NCBI RefSeq assembly: GCF_036014015.1
Contig: NZ_CP107905.1
Coordinates: forward strand, 1,736,001-1,800,000
Origin: Streptomyces sp. NBC_00457
Lineage (GTDB): Bacteria; Actinomycetota; Actinomycetes; Streptomycetales; Streptomycetaceae
DNA: 64,000 nucleotides
Reading direction: 5' to 3'
The notes below the pieces were generated by a model. That model was not told the DNA's origin and did no database searches. It was given only the letters and a program-made list of their open reading frames with translations. Both the position numbers and the translations under genes were made by a program. Shown one piece after another: positions 34,064-43,908 of this stretch (the first letter of the stretch is position 1; each line of letters starts with the position of its first letter).

Positions 34064-34861
34064 GTGACGCAGCAGATCCCGTCGACCGAGCCGGAGCTGG
34101 CCCGCGTGCGCAACTTCCGTGACGTGGGCGGACTGCCGACCGTGGACGGACGACGGGTGCGCCACGGCGTGCTGTACCGCAGCGGGCACCTCGCGCACGC
34201 TACCGAGGAGGACGCGGCGTTCCTCGGCTCGCTCGGCCTGCACACGATCTTCGACTTCCGCAACGCGGCCGACCAGAAGCTGGAGGGCCCGGACGTCGAG
34301 CTGCCCGGCGTGCGGAATGTGAACCTCCCGCTGACCGACCCGGCGGACGGCGCCGAGTTCTGGAAGATGGTCCGCGACGGCGACATCGACCAGCTGCGCA
34401 CGATCCTCGCCGACGGCAAGGCCGCGCACCGGATGGTCACCTCGTACCGCACGATCATCAAGGAGCGCACCGCCGAGCACTCCCGCGTGCTGCATGCGCT
34501 CGCCGAGGACAGCGTCCCCGCCCTGATGCACTGCGCGGCCGGCAAGGACCGCGCCGGCCTCTCCATAGCCGTGACGCTGCTCGCCCTGGGCGTCGAGCGC
34601 GAGGCGATCGTGGCGGACTACCTGGAGTCGAACGCCAAGCACCGCCGCTACAAGGTCCACCGCAGCAGCAGCTCGGCCTCCGCCTACTCCCCCGAGATCA
34701 TGGAACTGCTCAGCCCCCTCTTCGACGCCCGCGCCGAATACCTCACCGCGGCCTTCGAGACCATCGAGTCCACCTGGGGCGGCGTCGACACCTACCTGGA
34801 ACAGGGCCTCGGAGTCACCCCCGAGACCCGCGAGCGGCTGCGCGAGCGCCTCCTCGACTAG
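34064..34861 (+). CDS. Tyrosine-protein phosphatase (MptpB/Y_phosphatase3-type)
   Basis: A 265-residue phosphatase. RVRNFRDVGGLPTVDGRRVRHGVLYRSGHLAHAT near residue 11 is the family's start motif. The P-loop is ALMHCAAGKDRAGLS near 158 (CX5R, with Lys and Asp as in triple-specificity phosphatases). It may act on protein phosphotyrosine or phosphoinositides. The GTG at 34064 follows GAGGGGAG. No signal peptide is obvious. It stands alone on the plus strand, converging on the DUF6126/XRE pair. Confidence 0.9.
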   Translation: MTQQIPSTEPELARVRNFRDVGGLPTVDGRRVRHGVLYRSGHLAHATEEDAAFLGSLGLHTIFDFRNAADQKLEGPDVELPGVRNVNLPLTDPADGAEFWKMVRDGDIDQLRTILADGKAAHRMVTSYRTIIKERTAEHSRVLHALAEDSVPALMHCAAGKDRAGLSIAVTLLALGVEREAIVADYLESNAKHRRYKVHRSSSSASAYSPEIMELLSPLFDARAEYLTAAFETIESTWGGVDTYLEQGLGVTPETRERLRERLLD

Positions 34862-34870
34862 GACCTACGG

Positions 34871-34993
34871 CTACTGCTTCGCCCCCAGCTCGAAGAGCAG
34901 GTAGACGAAGCCCGCGAACACGTGCCCCACCACGAGGTAGATGATCAGTCGCACCCACAGGGCGCGCGGGAACTTCTCCTCCATGTCGCTCAT
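34871..34993 (-). CDS. DUF6126 single-pass membrane microprotein
   Basis: A 40-residue protein. A basic/acidic start (MSDMEEKFPRALWVRL) is followed by one membrane helix (IIYLVVGHVFAGFVYLLFEL) and a short GAKQ tail. It matches the DUF6126 microprotein family of Streptomyces. Its ATG overlaps the stop of the upstream XRE-cupin gene by four bases (ATGA), so the two are co-translated and share a promoter. A role as a small membrane partner or sensor is plausible but undemonstrated. Confidence 0.88.
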   Translation of the reverse strand: MSDMEEKFPRALWVRLIIYLVVGHVFAGFVYLLFELGAKQ

Positions 34994-35583
34994 GGCATGA
35001 CTCCAGGGTCGGGGCCCAGGCACAGTGCGGCCGTCGGGCTCTGCAGCAGGGTGTGGACGAACAGCAGCTCGAGCCCGTCGCGGTCCTCCGCGGCGATCCG
35101 ATGCGGGGTCAGCGAGTCGAAGTGCGCGCTGTCGCCGGGCGCGAGCAGATGCGTGGTGTCCCCGAGGCGCAGCCGCAGCCGTCCCTGAAGCACATAGAGC
35201 CACTCCTCGCCGGGGTGCACCCGCACGATGTCGCCCTGGGAGCCGTGCGGCACGTGCAGGCGCAGGGCCTGCATACCGCGGCCGGGCGCCCCGGCCTGGC
35301 GGTACGTCCAGCCGCCCGCCGCGGTCGGTTCCATGTCCGCGGCACGTACGACGGCGTCCCGGTCGGCGACCGTCTCGCCTAGCAGTTCCGAGACGGTCGT
35401 ACCGTAGATGCGGGCCAGGGCGAGCAGCATCGGCAGTGAGGGCTGGCGCTGTCCGGTCTCCAGCCGGGAGAGATGGGCGGGCGACAGCCCGGCGGCGCCC
35501 GCCGCGGCCTCAAGGGTGAGGGCGGCACGGCGCCGCAGGGCTCTCAGCTGCGGCGCCACGGCGGGCAGGTCGACAGAGCTCAT
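34990..35583 (-). CDS. XRE-family regulator with cupin domain
   Basis: A 197-residue protein. The HTH lies at residues 10-65 (LRALRRRAALTLEAAAGAAG, LSPAHLSRLETGQRQPSLPM). The cupin lies at about 110-190 (GDIVRVHPGEEWLYVLQGRLRLRLGD, HLLAPGDSAHFDSLTPHRIA). It is translationally coupled to the DUF6126 gene. A perfect 10-base inverted repeat 26 bases upstream of its ATG (35610-35634) is the likely autoregulatory operator. The ligand is unknown. Confidence 0.9.
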   Translation of the reverse strand: MSSVDLPAVAPQLRALRRRAALTLEAAAGAAGLSPAHLSRLETGQRQPSLPMLLALARIYGTTVSELLGETVADRDAVVRAADMEPTAAGGWTYRQAGAPGRGMQALRLHVPHGSQGDIVRVHPGEEWLYVLQGRLRLRLGDTTHLLAPGDSAHFDSLTPHRIAAEDRDGLELLFVHTLLQSPTAALCLGPDPGVMP

Positions 35584-35609
35584 GCCCTCCATTCAGCCGG
35601 AGGCTTGCC

Positions 35610-35634
35610 TGTGGGGCAAATTTCTTGCCCCACA
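35610..35634 (-). promoter_or_regulatory. Operator with 10-bp inverted repeat before the XRE-DUF6126 operon
   Basis: TGTGGGGCAA and TTGCCCCACA are exact inverted copies separated by ATTTC. The centre-to-centre distance of 15 suits an XRE dimer. The site lies between the hpnO stop and the XRE start. Repressor binding there would block the XRE promoter only, since hpnO is transcribed away from it. Confidence 0.75.
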
Positions 35635-35665
35635 GACAAAAGTCGCAGGCGAAGGCGCCGAACTC

Positions 35666-37051
35666 CTACCGGTTGGCCACCGCCTGCTTGACCAGCGTCT
35701 TCCCGAAGTCCCACATCAGACCGCCACCGCTGTGGGCGTCGTCCATCACGGCCGTGAAGGCCTCGACGAAGCGGTCCACCTCCCGCTCGCCGACGATCAG
35801 CGGCGGGATCAGCTTGATCACCTCGAGGTGGTCGCCGGAGACCTGGGTGAGGATCCGGTGCCGCTGGAGCAAGGGCACGACCACCATCTGCGCGAACAGG
35901 CCCTTGCGGGCTGCCTGCAGCATGGTCCAGCGGCTGCGCAGCTTCAGCGAGCTGGGCCTGCCGAACTCGATGCCGATCATCAGGCCCCGGCCGCGTACAT
36001 CGGCGAGCAGTTCGTACTTGTCGACCAGGGCCGCGAGCCGGGACCTGAGCAGGTCGCCGGTGGCCCGGGCGTTCGCGACGATCTGCTCGTTCTCCATGAC
36101 GGACAGGACGGCCAGCCCCGCCGCCATGGCCTGGGCGTTGGACCCGAAGCTCGCCGAGTGCACCAGCACACGGTCGATCGACGAGTAGACCTTCTTGAAG
36201 ATCCAGTCCTTGCCGAGCGTGGCGCCCACCGGCACATAGCCGCCGGAGAGCGCCTTGGCGACGCAGACCAGGTCCGGTTCGACGCCGTCCTCGTGCTGGT
36301 AGGCGTAGAAGTCCCCGGTCCGGCCGAGCCCGGTCTGCACCTCGTCCGCGATCAGCAACGCCTTGTGCTTGTGCAGCAGATCCTGGGCGGCGCGCAGATA
36401 GCCGGGCGGGGGCTCGAGGACGCCCTTGCCCTGGATCGGCTCGACGATCAGGGCGGCGACGTCGCCCTTCTTCAACTCCCGTGCCAGCGCGACGAGATCA
36501 CCGAGCGGTACGGCCGTGTCGGGCAGCAGCGGGGCGAAGCCGTCACGGAAGCCGTCCTCGCCGTTGACGGACAGGGAGCCGGTGGTCAGACCGTGGAAGG
36601 AGTGCTCGCAGTACAGGACGCGGGGCTTACCGGTGGCGCGGCGGGCGAACTTCAGCGCGGTCTCGACCGCCTCGGTGCCGCTGTTGCCGAAGAACACCCG
36701 GTCCAGATGCGGGCTGTGCGCGAGCAGCCGCTCGGCCAGCAGCCCGGGCAGCGGCTGGCAGTCGAAGCGGGTGAGGTCGGCGAGCTGTGCGTCGAGCACA
36801 TCGTGCAGCGCCTTGCGGACGACGGGGTGATGGCGGCCCAGGCCCATCACCCCGAACCCGGCGAGCATGTCGAGGTAGTCGTCGCCGTCCGCGTCCCAGA
36901 AGTACGCGCCCTCGGCCCGCTCGTAGACCTTGTCGAAGCCGATGGTGTGCAGCATGCGCGGGAGCTGGTGGTTGAGGTACTTGGTGTGCAGCTCGTAGCG
37001 CTCGGCTCCGCGCTCGGCCAGCAGTGCGCCGAGGTCGAACTCCGTGGTCAT
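35666..37051 (-). CDS. hpnO: Class-III aminotransferase of the hopanoid operon (HpnO-type)
   Basis: A 461-residue PLP aminotransferase. [24 protein letters not shown] near residue 128, [54 protein letters not shown] and the lysine motif [16 protein letters not shown] near 287 define class III. In hopanoid operons the equivalent enzyme converts ribosylhopane-derived aldehyde into aminobacteriohopanetriol. The ATG overlaps the dxs stop (ATGA). As last gene of the operon it defines the probable end product, an amino-hopanoid. Confidence 0.88.
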   Translation of the reverse strand: MTTEFDLGALLAERGAERYELHTKYLNHQLPRMLHTIGFDKVYERAEGAYFWDADGDDYLDMLAGFGVMGLGRHHPVVRKALHDVLDAQLADLTRFDCQPLPGLLAERLLAHSPHLDRVFFGNSGTEAVETALKFARRATGKPRVLYCEHSFHGLTTGSLSVNGEDGFRDGFAPLLPDTAVPLGDLVALARELKKGDVAALIVEPIQGKGVLEPPPGYLRAAQDLLHKHKALLIADEVQTGLGRTGDFYAYQHEDGVEPDLVCVAKALSGGYVPVGATLGKDWIFKKVYSSIDRVLVHSASFGSNAQAMAAGLAVLSVMENEQIVANARATGDLLRSRLAALVDKYELLADVRGRGLMIGIEFGRPSSLKLRSRWTMLQAARKGLFAQMVVVPLLQRHRILTQVSGDHLEVIKLIPPLIVGEREVDRFVEAFTAVMDDAHSGGGLMWDFGKTLVKQAVANR

Positions 37052-38940
37052 TCGGGTTTCTCCTTGGCTGACTCTTTGACGGCCAGGCTCGCGCTGATCC
37101 GTCCGGCGACCTCGACGGGCGTGAGGCCGATGTCGGCGAGCACCTCGCCGCGTTTGGCGTGTGCGAGGAACTGCTCCGGGATGCCGAACCGCCGTACGGG
37201 CACGTCGACATCGGCGTCACCGAGCGCCAGCGCGACCGCCGCTCCGACCCCGGACGCGCGGCTGTTGTCCTCCACGACGGCGACGAGGCGGTGCTCGGCG
37301 GCGAGGCCGGGGAGCGCCGGGTCGACGGGTTTGACCCAGCGCGGGTCGACGACGGTGCAGCCGATGCCACGTGCCTCGAGCAGCTCGGCGGCCTGGAGGC
37401 AGACGGGCGCCATGACGCCGACGGAGACCAGCAGGACCTCCGGGGACTCTCCGCGGTGCAGTACGTCGATGCCGCCGACCCGGTCGACCGCGGGAACGCA
37501 CGGCCCCACCGACTCCTTCGGGAACCGTACGAGGGTCGGCGCGTCGTCCACCGCGACCGCCTCGCGCAGCTGGGCCCGCAGTTGGTCGGCGTCGCGCGGC
37601 GCGGCGATCCTGAGGCCCGGCACGACCTGGAGGATCGACATGTCCCACATGCCGTTGTGGGAGGCCCCGTCGACACCCGTCACGCCGGCCCGGTCCAGGA
37701 CGAAGGTGACGCCGCAGCGGTGCAGGGCGACGTCCATCAGGAGCTGGTCGAAGGCGCGGTTGAGGAAGGTGGCGTAGACGGCGACGACGGGGTGCAGTCC
37801 GCCGGTCGCGAGCCCGGCCGCGCTCACCGCCGCGTGCTGCTCGGCGATGCCGACGTCCCAGACCCGGTCCGGGAACCGTGCGGCGAACTTGCCGAGCCCG
37901 ACCGGGTGCAGCATGGCCGCCGTGATCGCCACGACGTCCTCCCGCTCCTCCCCGATCCTGACGATCTCCTCGCCGAACACCGAGGTCCAGGACGGCCCGT
38001 TGGACGGCGCGAGCGGCTCGCAGGTGAGCGGGTCCATCACACCTACGGTGTGGAAGTGGTCCTCCTCGTGCGCGAGAGCGGGTTCGTAGCCGCGCCCCTT
38101 CTCGGTGAGGCAGTGCACCAGCACCGGCCCGTGGAAGCGTTTCGCGCGCCGCAGCGCGGACTCGACGGCGCCGATGTCATGTCCGTCGATCGGGCCGACG
38201 TACTTCAGGCCCAGGTCCTCGAACAGGCCCTGCGGCGCGAACGCGTCCTTGAAGCCCTTCTTGGCGCCGTGCAGTGCCTCGTAGACGGTGTTGCCGACGA
38301 CGGGCGTGCGCTGCAGTACGTCCTTGCCCCAGGCCAGGACCTGTTCGTAGCTGTCGGTGGTGCGCAGGGTGGCGAGGTGGTTGGCGAGGCCGCCGATGGT
38401 GGGGGCGTACGACCGCTCGTTGTCGTTGACGACGATGATCAGCGGCCGGTTCTTGGCGGCCGCGATGTTGTTCAGCGCCTCCCAGGCCATGCCGCCGGTC
38501 AGCGCGCCGTCGCCGATCACCGCGACGACATGCCCCTTCTCCCCCTGCACCTGGCGGGCCTTGGCGAGCCCGTCGGCCCAGCCGAGCGCGGTGGAGGCGT
38601 GGCTGTTCTCGACGATGTCGTGCTCGGACTCCTCACGCGACGGGTAGCCGGAGAGGCCCCCCTTGCCGCGCAGCTTGGAAAAATCCTGACGCCCTGTCAG
38701 CAACTTGTGTACGTAGCTCTGGTGGCCGGTGTCCCACACGATGCGGTCGACCGGCGACTCGAAGACCCGGTGGAGGGCGACGGTGAGTTCCACCACCCCC
38801 AGATTGGGCCCGAGGTGACCGCCGGTCCTGGCCACGGCGTGCACCAGGAACTCCCTGATCTCGTCGGACAGTTCGCCAAGTTGCGCCTCGGACAGTGCCT
38901 TCAGGTCGCGTGGTCCCCGGATGCTCTCCAGAATCGTCAC
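37048..38940 (-). CDS. dxs: 1-deoxy-D-xylulose-5-phosphate synthase
   Basis: A 630-residue TPP enzyme that joins pyruvate and glyceraldehyde 3-phosphate, the entry step of the MEP pathway. [18 protein letters not shown] near residue 70, [18 protein letters not shown] near 141 (metal/TPP), [19 protein letters not shown] near 360 with the catalytic Glu, and [15 protein letters not shown] are present. The start is GTG. It lies in the hopanoid operon between ispG and hpnO, so precursor supply is co-expressed with hopanoid synthesis. It may be a second copy beside a housekeeping dxs elsewhere. Confidence 0.96.
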   Translation of the reverse strand: MTILESIRGPRDLKALSEAQLGELSDEIREFLVHAVARTGGHLGPNLGVVELTVALHRVFESPVDRIVWDTGHQSYVHKLLTGRQDFSKLRGKGGLSGYPSREESEHDIVENSHASTALGWADGLAKARQVQGEKGHVVAVIGDGALTGGMAWEALNNIAAAKNRPLIIVVNDNERSYAPTIGGLANHLATLRTTDSYEQVLAWGKDVLQRTPVVGNTVYEALHGAKKGFKDAFAPQGLFEDLGLKYVGPIDGHDIGAVESALRRAKRFHGPVLVHCLTEKGRGYEPALAHEEDHFHTVGVMDPLTCEPLAPSNGPSWTSVFGEEIVRIGEEREDVVAITAAMLHPVGLGKFAARFPDRVWDVGIAEQHAAVSAAGLATGGLHPVVAVYATFLNRAFDQLLMDVALHRCGVTFVLDRAGVTGVDGASHNGMWDMSILQVVPGLRIAAPRDADQLRAQLREAVAVDDAPTLVRFPKESVGPCVPAVDRVGGIDVLHRGESPEVLLVSVGVMAPVCLQAAELLEARGIGCTVVDPRWVKPVDPALPGLAAEHRLVAVVEDNSRASGVGAAVALALGDADVDVPVRRFGIPEQFLAHAKRGEVLADIGLTPVEVAGRISASLAVKESAKEKPE

Positions 38941-38969
38941 GTTCGCGGGCCCCCTTCGGTCCGTGCTGT

Positions 38970-40127
38970 TCAGCTCACGGTGACGGCCGGCTCCCCCGAC
39001 GCGACGCCGTCCTGCTCCATCTGTTCGGCGATCTTCATCGCCTCGTCGATGAGGGTCTCCACGATCTTCGACTCGGGCACGGTCTTGATGACCTCGCCCT
39101 TGACGAAGATCTGTCCCTTGCCGTTGCCGGAGGCGACCCCCAGGTCCGCCTCCCGCGCCTCACCGGGACCGTTGACCACACACCCCATCACGGCCACCCG
39201 CAGGGGCACTTCCATGCCCTCCAGACCTGCCGTGACCTCGTCGGCCAGCTTGTACACATCGACCTGGGCGCGCCCGCAGGACGGACACGACACGATCTCC
39301 AGGCGCCGCTGCCTGAGTCCCAGCGACTCCAGGATCTGGATGCCGACCTTGACCTCCTCGGCGGGCGGAGCGCTCAGGGACACGCGGATGGTGTCACCGA
39401 TCCCCCGCGACAGCAGCGCCCCGAAGGCCACGGCCGACTTGATCGTCCCCTGGAAGGCGGGACCGGCCTCGGTGACACCCAGGTGCAGTGGATAGTCGCA
39501 CTGTTCGGCCAGCAGTCGGTAGGCGTTGACCATCACCACCGGGTCGTTGTGCTTCACCGAGATCTTGATGTCCCTGAAGCCGTGCTCCTCGAACAGCGAC
39601 GCCTCCCACAAGGCGCTCTCCACCAGAGCTTCCGGGGTGGCCTTGCCGTACTTCTCCAGCAGCCGCCGGTCGAGAGAGCCCGCGTTGACGCCGATACGGA
39701 TCGGCGTGCCGTGGTCCTTGGCGGCCCCCGCGATCTCCTTCACCTTGTCGTCGAACTGCTTGATGTTGCCGGGATTGACGCGTACGGCCGCGCAGCCGGC
39801 CTCGATCGCGGCGAAGACGTACTTGGGCTGGAAGTGGATGTCCGCGATCACCGGGATCTGCGACTTGCGGGCGATGGTCGCGAGGGCGTCCGCGTCGTCC
39901 TGCGTGGGGCAGGCGACGCGCACGATCTGGCAGCCGGACGCGGTCAGTTCCGCGATCTGCTGCAAGGTTGCGCCGATGTCCGACGTACGCGTCGTCGTCA
40001 TCGACTGCACCGACACCGGGGCCCCGCCCCCGACCGCCACCGGCCCGACCTGGATCCGCCGTGAGACACGGCGCTCCGCGATCGGCCGGACCGGTACCTC
40101 GGGGACGCCCAAGGAGATGGCGGTCAT
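38970..40127 (-). CDS. ispG: 4-hydroxy-3-methylbut-2-enyl-diphosphate synthase
   Basis: A 385-residue iron-sulfur enzyme of the MEP pathway. [20 protein letters not shown] near residue 39, [16 protein letters not shown], and the 4Fe-4S ligands in [14 protein letters not shown] and [13 protein letters not shown] near 335 identify it. The ATG at 40127 lies 4 bases after hpnH, giving the normal length. With dxs next to it, two MEP steps are built into the hopanoid operon. Confidence 0.96.
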   Translation of the reverse strand: MTAISLGVPEVPVRPIAERRVSRRIQVGPVAVGGGAPVSVQSMTTTRTSDIGATLQQIAELTASGCQIVRVACPTQDDADALATIARKSQIPVIADIHFQPKYVFAAIEAGCAAVRVNPGNIKQFDDKVKEIAGAAKDHGTPIRIGVNAGSLDRRLLEKYGKATPEALVESALWEASLFEEHGFRDIKISVKHNDPVVMVNAYRLLAEQCDYPLHLGVTEAGPAFQGTIKSAVAFGALLSRGIGDTIRVSLSAPPAEEVKVGIQILESLGLRQRRLEIVSCPSCGRAQVDVYKLADEVTAGLEGMEVPLRVAVMGCVVNGPGEAREADLGVASGNGKGQIFVKGEVIKTVPESKIVETLIDEAMKIAEQMEQDGVASGEPAVTVS

Positions 40128-40131
40128 GGTG

Positions 40132-41154
40132 TCAGTCGCGGTTTCCGGCGACGGTTTCGCGCATCGCCCGCAGGGACTCCTTGAGGGAGCCCATGGTGGC
40201 CATGACCGCGGTCGGCTCGTAGCCGCAGTGCGCCATGCAGTTGGCGCAGCGCGGGTCCTTGCCACGGCCGTACTTGTCCCAGTCGGTGTCCTCGATCAGC
40301 TCGCGGTATGTGGTCACGTACCCGTCGCTCATCAGGTAGCAGGGGCGCTGCCAGCCGAAGAGGGAGTAGTTCGGGATCGCCCAGGCGGTGCACGGGAAGT
40401 CGACCTTGCCCTCCAGGAAGTCCAGGAAGAGCGGGGAGTGGTTGAGCCGCCACTTGCGCCGGTTGCCGCCGGCGAAGGCCTTCTTGAACAGCTCGCGGGT
40501 CTGCTCCACGCCCAGGAAGTGCTCCTGGTCGGGGGCCTTCTCGTAGGCGTAGGCGGGCGAGATCATCATCTCGTCGACCTTGAGGTCGTCGTTGAGGTAG
40601 TTGAGCACCTCGATGACGGTCTGCGGGGTGTCGGTGTTGAAGAAGGTCGAGTTGGTGGTGACCCGGAAGCCGCGCTTCTTGGCCTCCTTGATCGCCTCCA
40701 CGGCCTCGTCGAACACCCCCTCCTTCGCCACGGACTCGTCGTGCCGCTCACGCAGCCCGTCGATGTGCACCGCGAAGGCGAAGTACGGGGAGGGCTTGAA
40801 CTTGTCCATCTTCTTGCGCAGCAGCATGGCGTTGGTGCACAGGAAGACGTACTTCTTCCTCGCCACCAACTGCCGCACGATCTCATCGATCTTGGGGTGC
40901 ATCAGGGGCTCCCCGCCGGCGATCGACACCATGGGGGCACCGGACTCGAGCACCGCTCCCACAGCTTGGGCAACCGGCATGCGCTGCTTGAGCACACCCG
41001 CGGGGTGCTGGATCTTGCCGCAGCCCTCGCACTTGAGATTGCAGGCGTAGAGCGGTTCCAGCTCGACGATGAGCGGAAACTTGTCCCGCCTGCGGAGCTT
41101 CTGTTCAGCCAAGTACGTAGCGACCTTGATGGACTGGCGCAGCGGCATGGCCAT
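40132..41154 (-). CDS. hpnH: Adenosyl-hopene transferase HpnH (radical SAM)
   Basis: A 340-residue radical-SAM enzyme that adds the 5'-deoxyadenosyl group to hopene, the first step to C35 hopanoids. The cluster motif is [13 protein letters not shown] near residue 35 (CxxxCxxC), with [15 protein letters not shown] and [10 protein letters not shown] following. [21 protein letters not shown] and [18 protein letters not shown] are the HpnH-specific C-terminus. GGAGG 8 bases before the ATG at 41154 decides the start over one two codons later. Confidence 0.95.
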   Translation of the reverse strand: MAMPLRQSIKVATYLAEQKLRRRDKFPLIVELEPLYACNLKCEGCGKIQHPAGVLKQRMPVAQAVGAVLESGAPMVSIAGGEPLMHPKIDEIVRQLVARKKYVFLCTNAMLLRKKMDKFKPSPYFAFAVHIDGLRERHDESVAKEGVFDEAVEAIKEAKKRGFRVTTNSTFFNTDTPQTVIEVLNYLNDDLKVDEMMISPAYAYEKAPDQEHFLGVEQTRELFKKAFAGGNRRKWRLNHSPLFLDFLEGKVDFPCTAWAIPNYSLFGWQRPCYLMSDGYVTTYRELIEDTDWDKYGRGKDPRCANCMAHCGYEPTAVMATMGSLKESLRAMRETVAGNRD

Positions 41155-41159
41155 CTGGC

Positions 41160-41801
41160 TCACCTCCGGGGGAGCAGCAAGGAACGGTGCCATTCGTAAA
41201 AAGCAGGAAGAACGGAACGCAATACGCGGAAGGCCGATATTCCTCCGCGCAATGTGCCGATCCGGACGAGTTCATGTTCTGGAGCGTCCACGACCACCCG
41301 GACGGCCGCAACCGGGCGCGGGCCCGTGCGTACGGCGCTCAGGAGCGTGGCCGCGGACTCCATGTCGACCGCGATCGCGCCGGTCGCGAGGAGATCGGAC
41401 CGTTCATGACCGCGTACGACATGGTCGGAGCCGGTGAGCGGACCGGTGTGGACGGTGCGGCCGGGTGCGGCGCGCACCAGCTCTTTGACGAGTAGGTCGG
41501 TCCCGACGCACGGAACGGTTCCGTCCGGGTCCCGGGTCTCCTCGGCGACGACCAGGTCGCCGGGGTGCATGCCCGGGGCGAGCCCCGCACAGAAGCCGGT
41601 CGCGACCACGGCGGCCTCGCCGAACGCCGGGCCGGCCAGCACCCGGGAGACGGACCGCTCCGCCGCCTTGGGCCCCATGCCGGTACGCAGAACGGTGACC
41701 GGCCCGCCCGCGCCACTGCGATCACCCAGGCGCAGGGCGAAGTGCTCGATGCCGAGTGCGCAGGCGATCAGCAGCGGGGCGGGGGCGGGCTGGGTGCTCA
41801 T
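41160..41801 (-). CDS. hpnG: Adenosylhopane nucleosidase/phosphorylase HpnG
   Basis: A 213-residue protein of the nucleoside phosphorylase fold that removes adenine from adenosylhopane to give ribosylhopane. LLIACALGIEHFALRLGD at the start, VVATGFCAGLAPGMHPGDLVVAEE near 66 and AIAVDMESAATLLSAV near 140 (substrate-binding Met-Glu) are diagnostic. Its ATG overlaps the shc stop (TGATG) and its stop lies 5 bases before hpnH, so translation is coupled. Confidence 0.92.
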   Translation of the reverse strand: MSTQPAPAPLLIACALGIEHFALRLGDRSGAGGPVTVLRTGMGPKAAERSVSRVLAGPAFGEAAVVATGFCAGLAPGMHPGDLVVAEETRDPDGTVPCVGTDLLVKELVRAAPGRTVHTGPLTGSDHVVRGHERSDLLATGAIAVDMESAATLLSAVRTGPRPVAAVRVVVDAPEHELVRIGTLRGGISAFRVLRSVLPAFYEWHRSLLLPRR

Positions 41802-43792
41802 CAGCCCTCCTCGGCCTTGGAGAAGGGTTCTCCGTGGACGTACCGGCCGAGCGCGGTGAGCGGGAAGACCTGCCGGTAGAGGTGGTAGTTGATCGAGAAG
41901 TCCCACGGGAAGCCGGTCCCCGTGAAGTACGGCTCGTCCCAGGAGCCGTCCTCGCGCTGTGTGCTCGCGAGCCACTCGATGCCGCGCTCGACGGCCTTGG
42001 AGTCCTTCTCGCCGGCCGCGAGCAGCGCCAGCAGCGCCCATGCCGTCTGCGAGGCGGTGGAGGCGCCCTTGCCGCTCCACTTCTTCACATCGTGGTAGGA
42101 GCGCAGGTCCTCGCCCCAGCCGCCGTCGTCGTTCTGGACGGACTCCAGCCAGGCGACGGCCCGGCGGATCGCCGGGTGCGAGCCGGGCAGTCCGGCGGCG
42201 GTCAGCGCGGGTACCACGGACCCGGTGCCGTAGATGTAGTTGACGCCCCAGCGCCCGAACCACGAGCCGTCCGGCTCCTGTTCGGCGAGCAGCCACTCGA
42301 TGCCGCGCCGGGTACGCGGGTCATGCGCGTAGCCCTCGACCGCGAGCATCTCCACCACGTGGGCGGTGACGTCCGCGGACGGCGGGTCGATGACCTCGCC
42401 GAAGTCGCAGAACGGCAGCTTGTTGGGGAACATGCTGGTGTTGTCGACGTCGAAGGCCCCCCAGGCGCCGTTCTTCGACTGCATCCCGAGGTTCCAGCGC
42501 ACCCCGCGCCCGATCGCCTTCTCCACCCGCTCCGGGTCGTGGTGCCGGATCCGGCGCAGCGCGAGGACGACCTCGGCGGTGTCGTCGATGTCGGGATAGT
42601 TGTCGTTGTGGAACTCGAACGCCCAGCCGCCGGGGGGCAGTTGGGGTCTGCGGACCGACCAGTCACCGGGCCGCACGATCTGCTCGCCGAGCATCCAGTC
42701 GGCGGCCTTCACCAACTGCGGGTGGTCGGCGGGGACCCCAGCGTCGGCGAGCGCGATGGCCGCCAGGCAGGTGTCCCACACCGGGGACTGGCAGGCTTCG
42801 ATCATCCGAGCCCCGTCCTCGCGCCAGACGGTGAAACGGTCCAGTGACGCGAGCCCCTCGCGCATCACGGGGTGTTCGAGGTCGTAGCCGAGCAGGTACA
42901 GGGCGATGACCGAGTACACGGCGGGCGGCTGGATGCCGCCCCAGCAGCCGTCGTTCTCCTGCCGCTCGATGATCCAGCGGGCGGCGGAGTTCATCGCCGC
43001 CCTGCGCAGGCCGCGCGGAGCCACCTTGCGGTACTGGTGCAGCGCCTTGTCGAGCCGTTCGAAGACGCCGTCCCAACTCGCTGCGGGAGCCGGCGGCTTG
43101 ACCGGGTTCGGGTTGCGCGGGTCGGTGTGCAGTTCGTCGAGCGGGAAGGGCGCGGGCCGCACCGGGCGCTTCGCGGAGACGATCGTCAGCGGGACGATGG
43201 TCTGCCGGGCCCAGCAGCCGAAGTCGTAGATGTTGAGCGGGAACCACTTCGGGAAGTAGATGAGTTCCGGCGGGAGTTCGGGCAGGTCCTCCCACTTCCA
43301 CCAGCCGAACAGCGCCAGCCAGATCCGGGTGAAGACCCGGGCGGCCGCGATGCCGCCCCGCTCGCGGATCCAGGCCGAGGCCTTCGCCATGTGCGGCGCG
43401 TCCGGCGCGTCGCCGGCCAGCCGCAGGGCGACGTACGCCTCGATGGTGGTGGAGAGTTCGCCGGGTCCGCCGTAGAAGGTGGCCCAGGTGCCGTCCTCGC
43501 GCTGCTCGCCGCGGATGAACAGGGCGGCGGCACGGGTGGTGGCCTCGTCGCGGATCCCCAGGAACTGGCGCAGCAGCAGGTCCTCGGCGTCCATCGTGAC
43601 GTTCGTCTCGAGGTCGCCCTTCCACCAGCCCTGGGTGTCCTGCCGGGAGAGCAGGTACTCGGTGGCACGCCCGATGGCGTGTACGGCGGCCTCGTGCGCC
43701 CCGGCCGCCACGGGGGTGTCGATCTGTGTTTCGCTGGCCGAGGCTGCCCGGGGCTGCAGTGCCCCGGTGCTTCCGTCGGTCGTCGCTGTCAT
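41801..43792 (-). CDS. shc: Squalene-hopene cyclase
   Basis: A 663-residue monotopic membrane cyclase that folds squalene into hopene and hopanol. The catalytic acid motif is YPDIDDTAEVVLAL near residue 398 (DxDDTA). Several QW repeats are visible (QREDGTWATFYGGPGEL, QENDGCWGGIQPP, QEPDGSWFGRWGVNYIYG, QNDDGGWGEDL, QREDGSWDEPYFTGTGFPW). AAGGGGAAG precedes the ATG. It is the central enzyme of the operon, between the prenyl-diphosphate synthase and hpnG. Confidence 0.97.
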   Translation of the reverse strand: MTATTDGSTGALQPRAASASETQIDTPVAAGAHEAAVHAIGRATEYLLSRQDTQGWWKGDLETNVTMDAEDLLLRQFLGIRDEATTRAAALFIRGEQREDGTWATFYGGPGELSTTIEAYVALRLAGDAPDAPHMAKASAWIRERGGIAAARVFTRIWLALFGWWKWEDLPELPPELIYFPKWFPLNIYDFGCWARQTIVPLTIVSAKRPVRPAPFPLDELHTDPRNPNPVKPPAPAASWDGVFERLDKALHQYRKVAPRGLRRAAMNSAARWIIERQENDGCWGGIQPPAVYSVIALYLLGYDLEHPVMREGLASLDRFTVWREDGARMIEACQSPVWDTCLAAIALADAGVPADHPQLVKAADWMLGEQIVRPGDWSVRRPQLPPGGWAFEFHNDNYPDIDDTAEVVLALRRIRHHDPERVEKAIGRGVRWNLGMQSKNGAWGAFDVDNTSMFPNKLPFCDFGEVIDPPSADVTAHVVEMLAVEGYAHDPRTRRGIEWLLAEQEPDGSWFGRWGVNYIYGTGSVVPALTAAGLPGSHPAIRRAVAWLESVQNDDGGWGEDLRSYHDVKKWSGKGASTASQTAWALLALLAAGEKDSKAVERGIEWLASTQREDGSWDEPYFTGTGFPWDFSINYHLYRQVFPLTALGRYVHGEPFSKAEEG

Positions 43793-43908
43793 GGCTTCCC
43801 CTTCGTGCAGTCGTACGAGTCGTGCTGCTGTGGGTCCGCCGTCGACCGGTGCTCGTGCGTCCGTAGCACCGGCCGGCGACTACGCGAGGGCTGTTCGACC
43901 GATAATGA

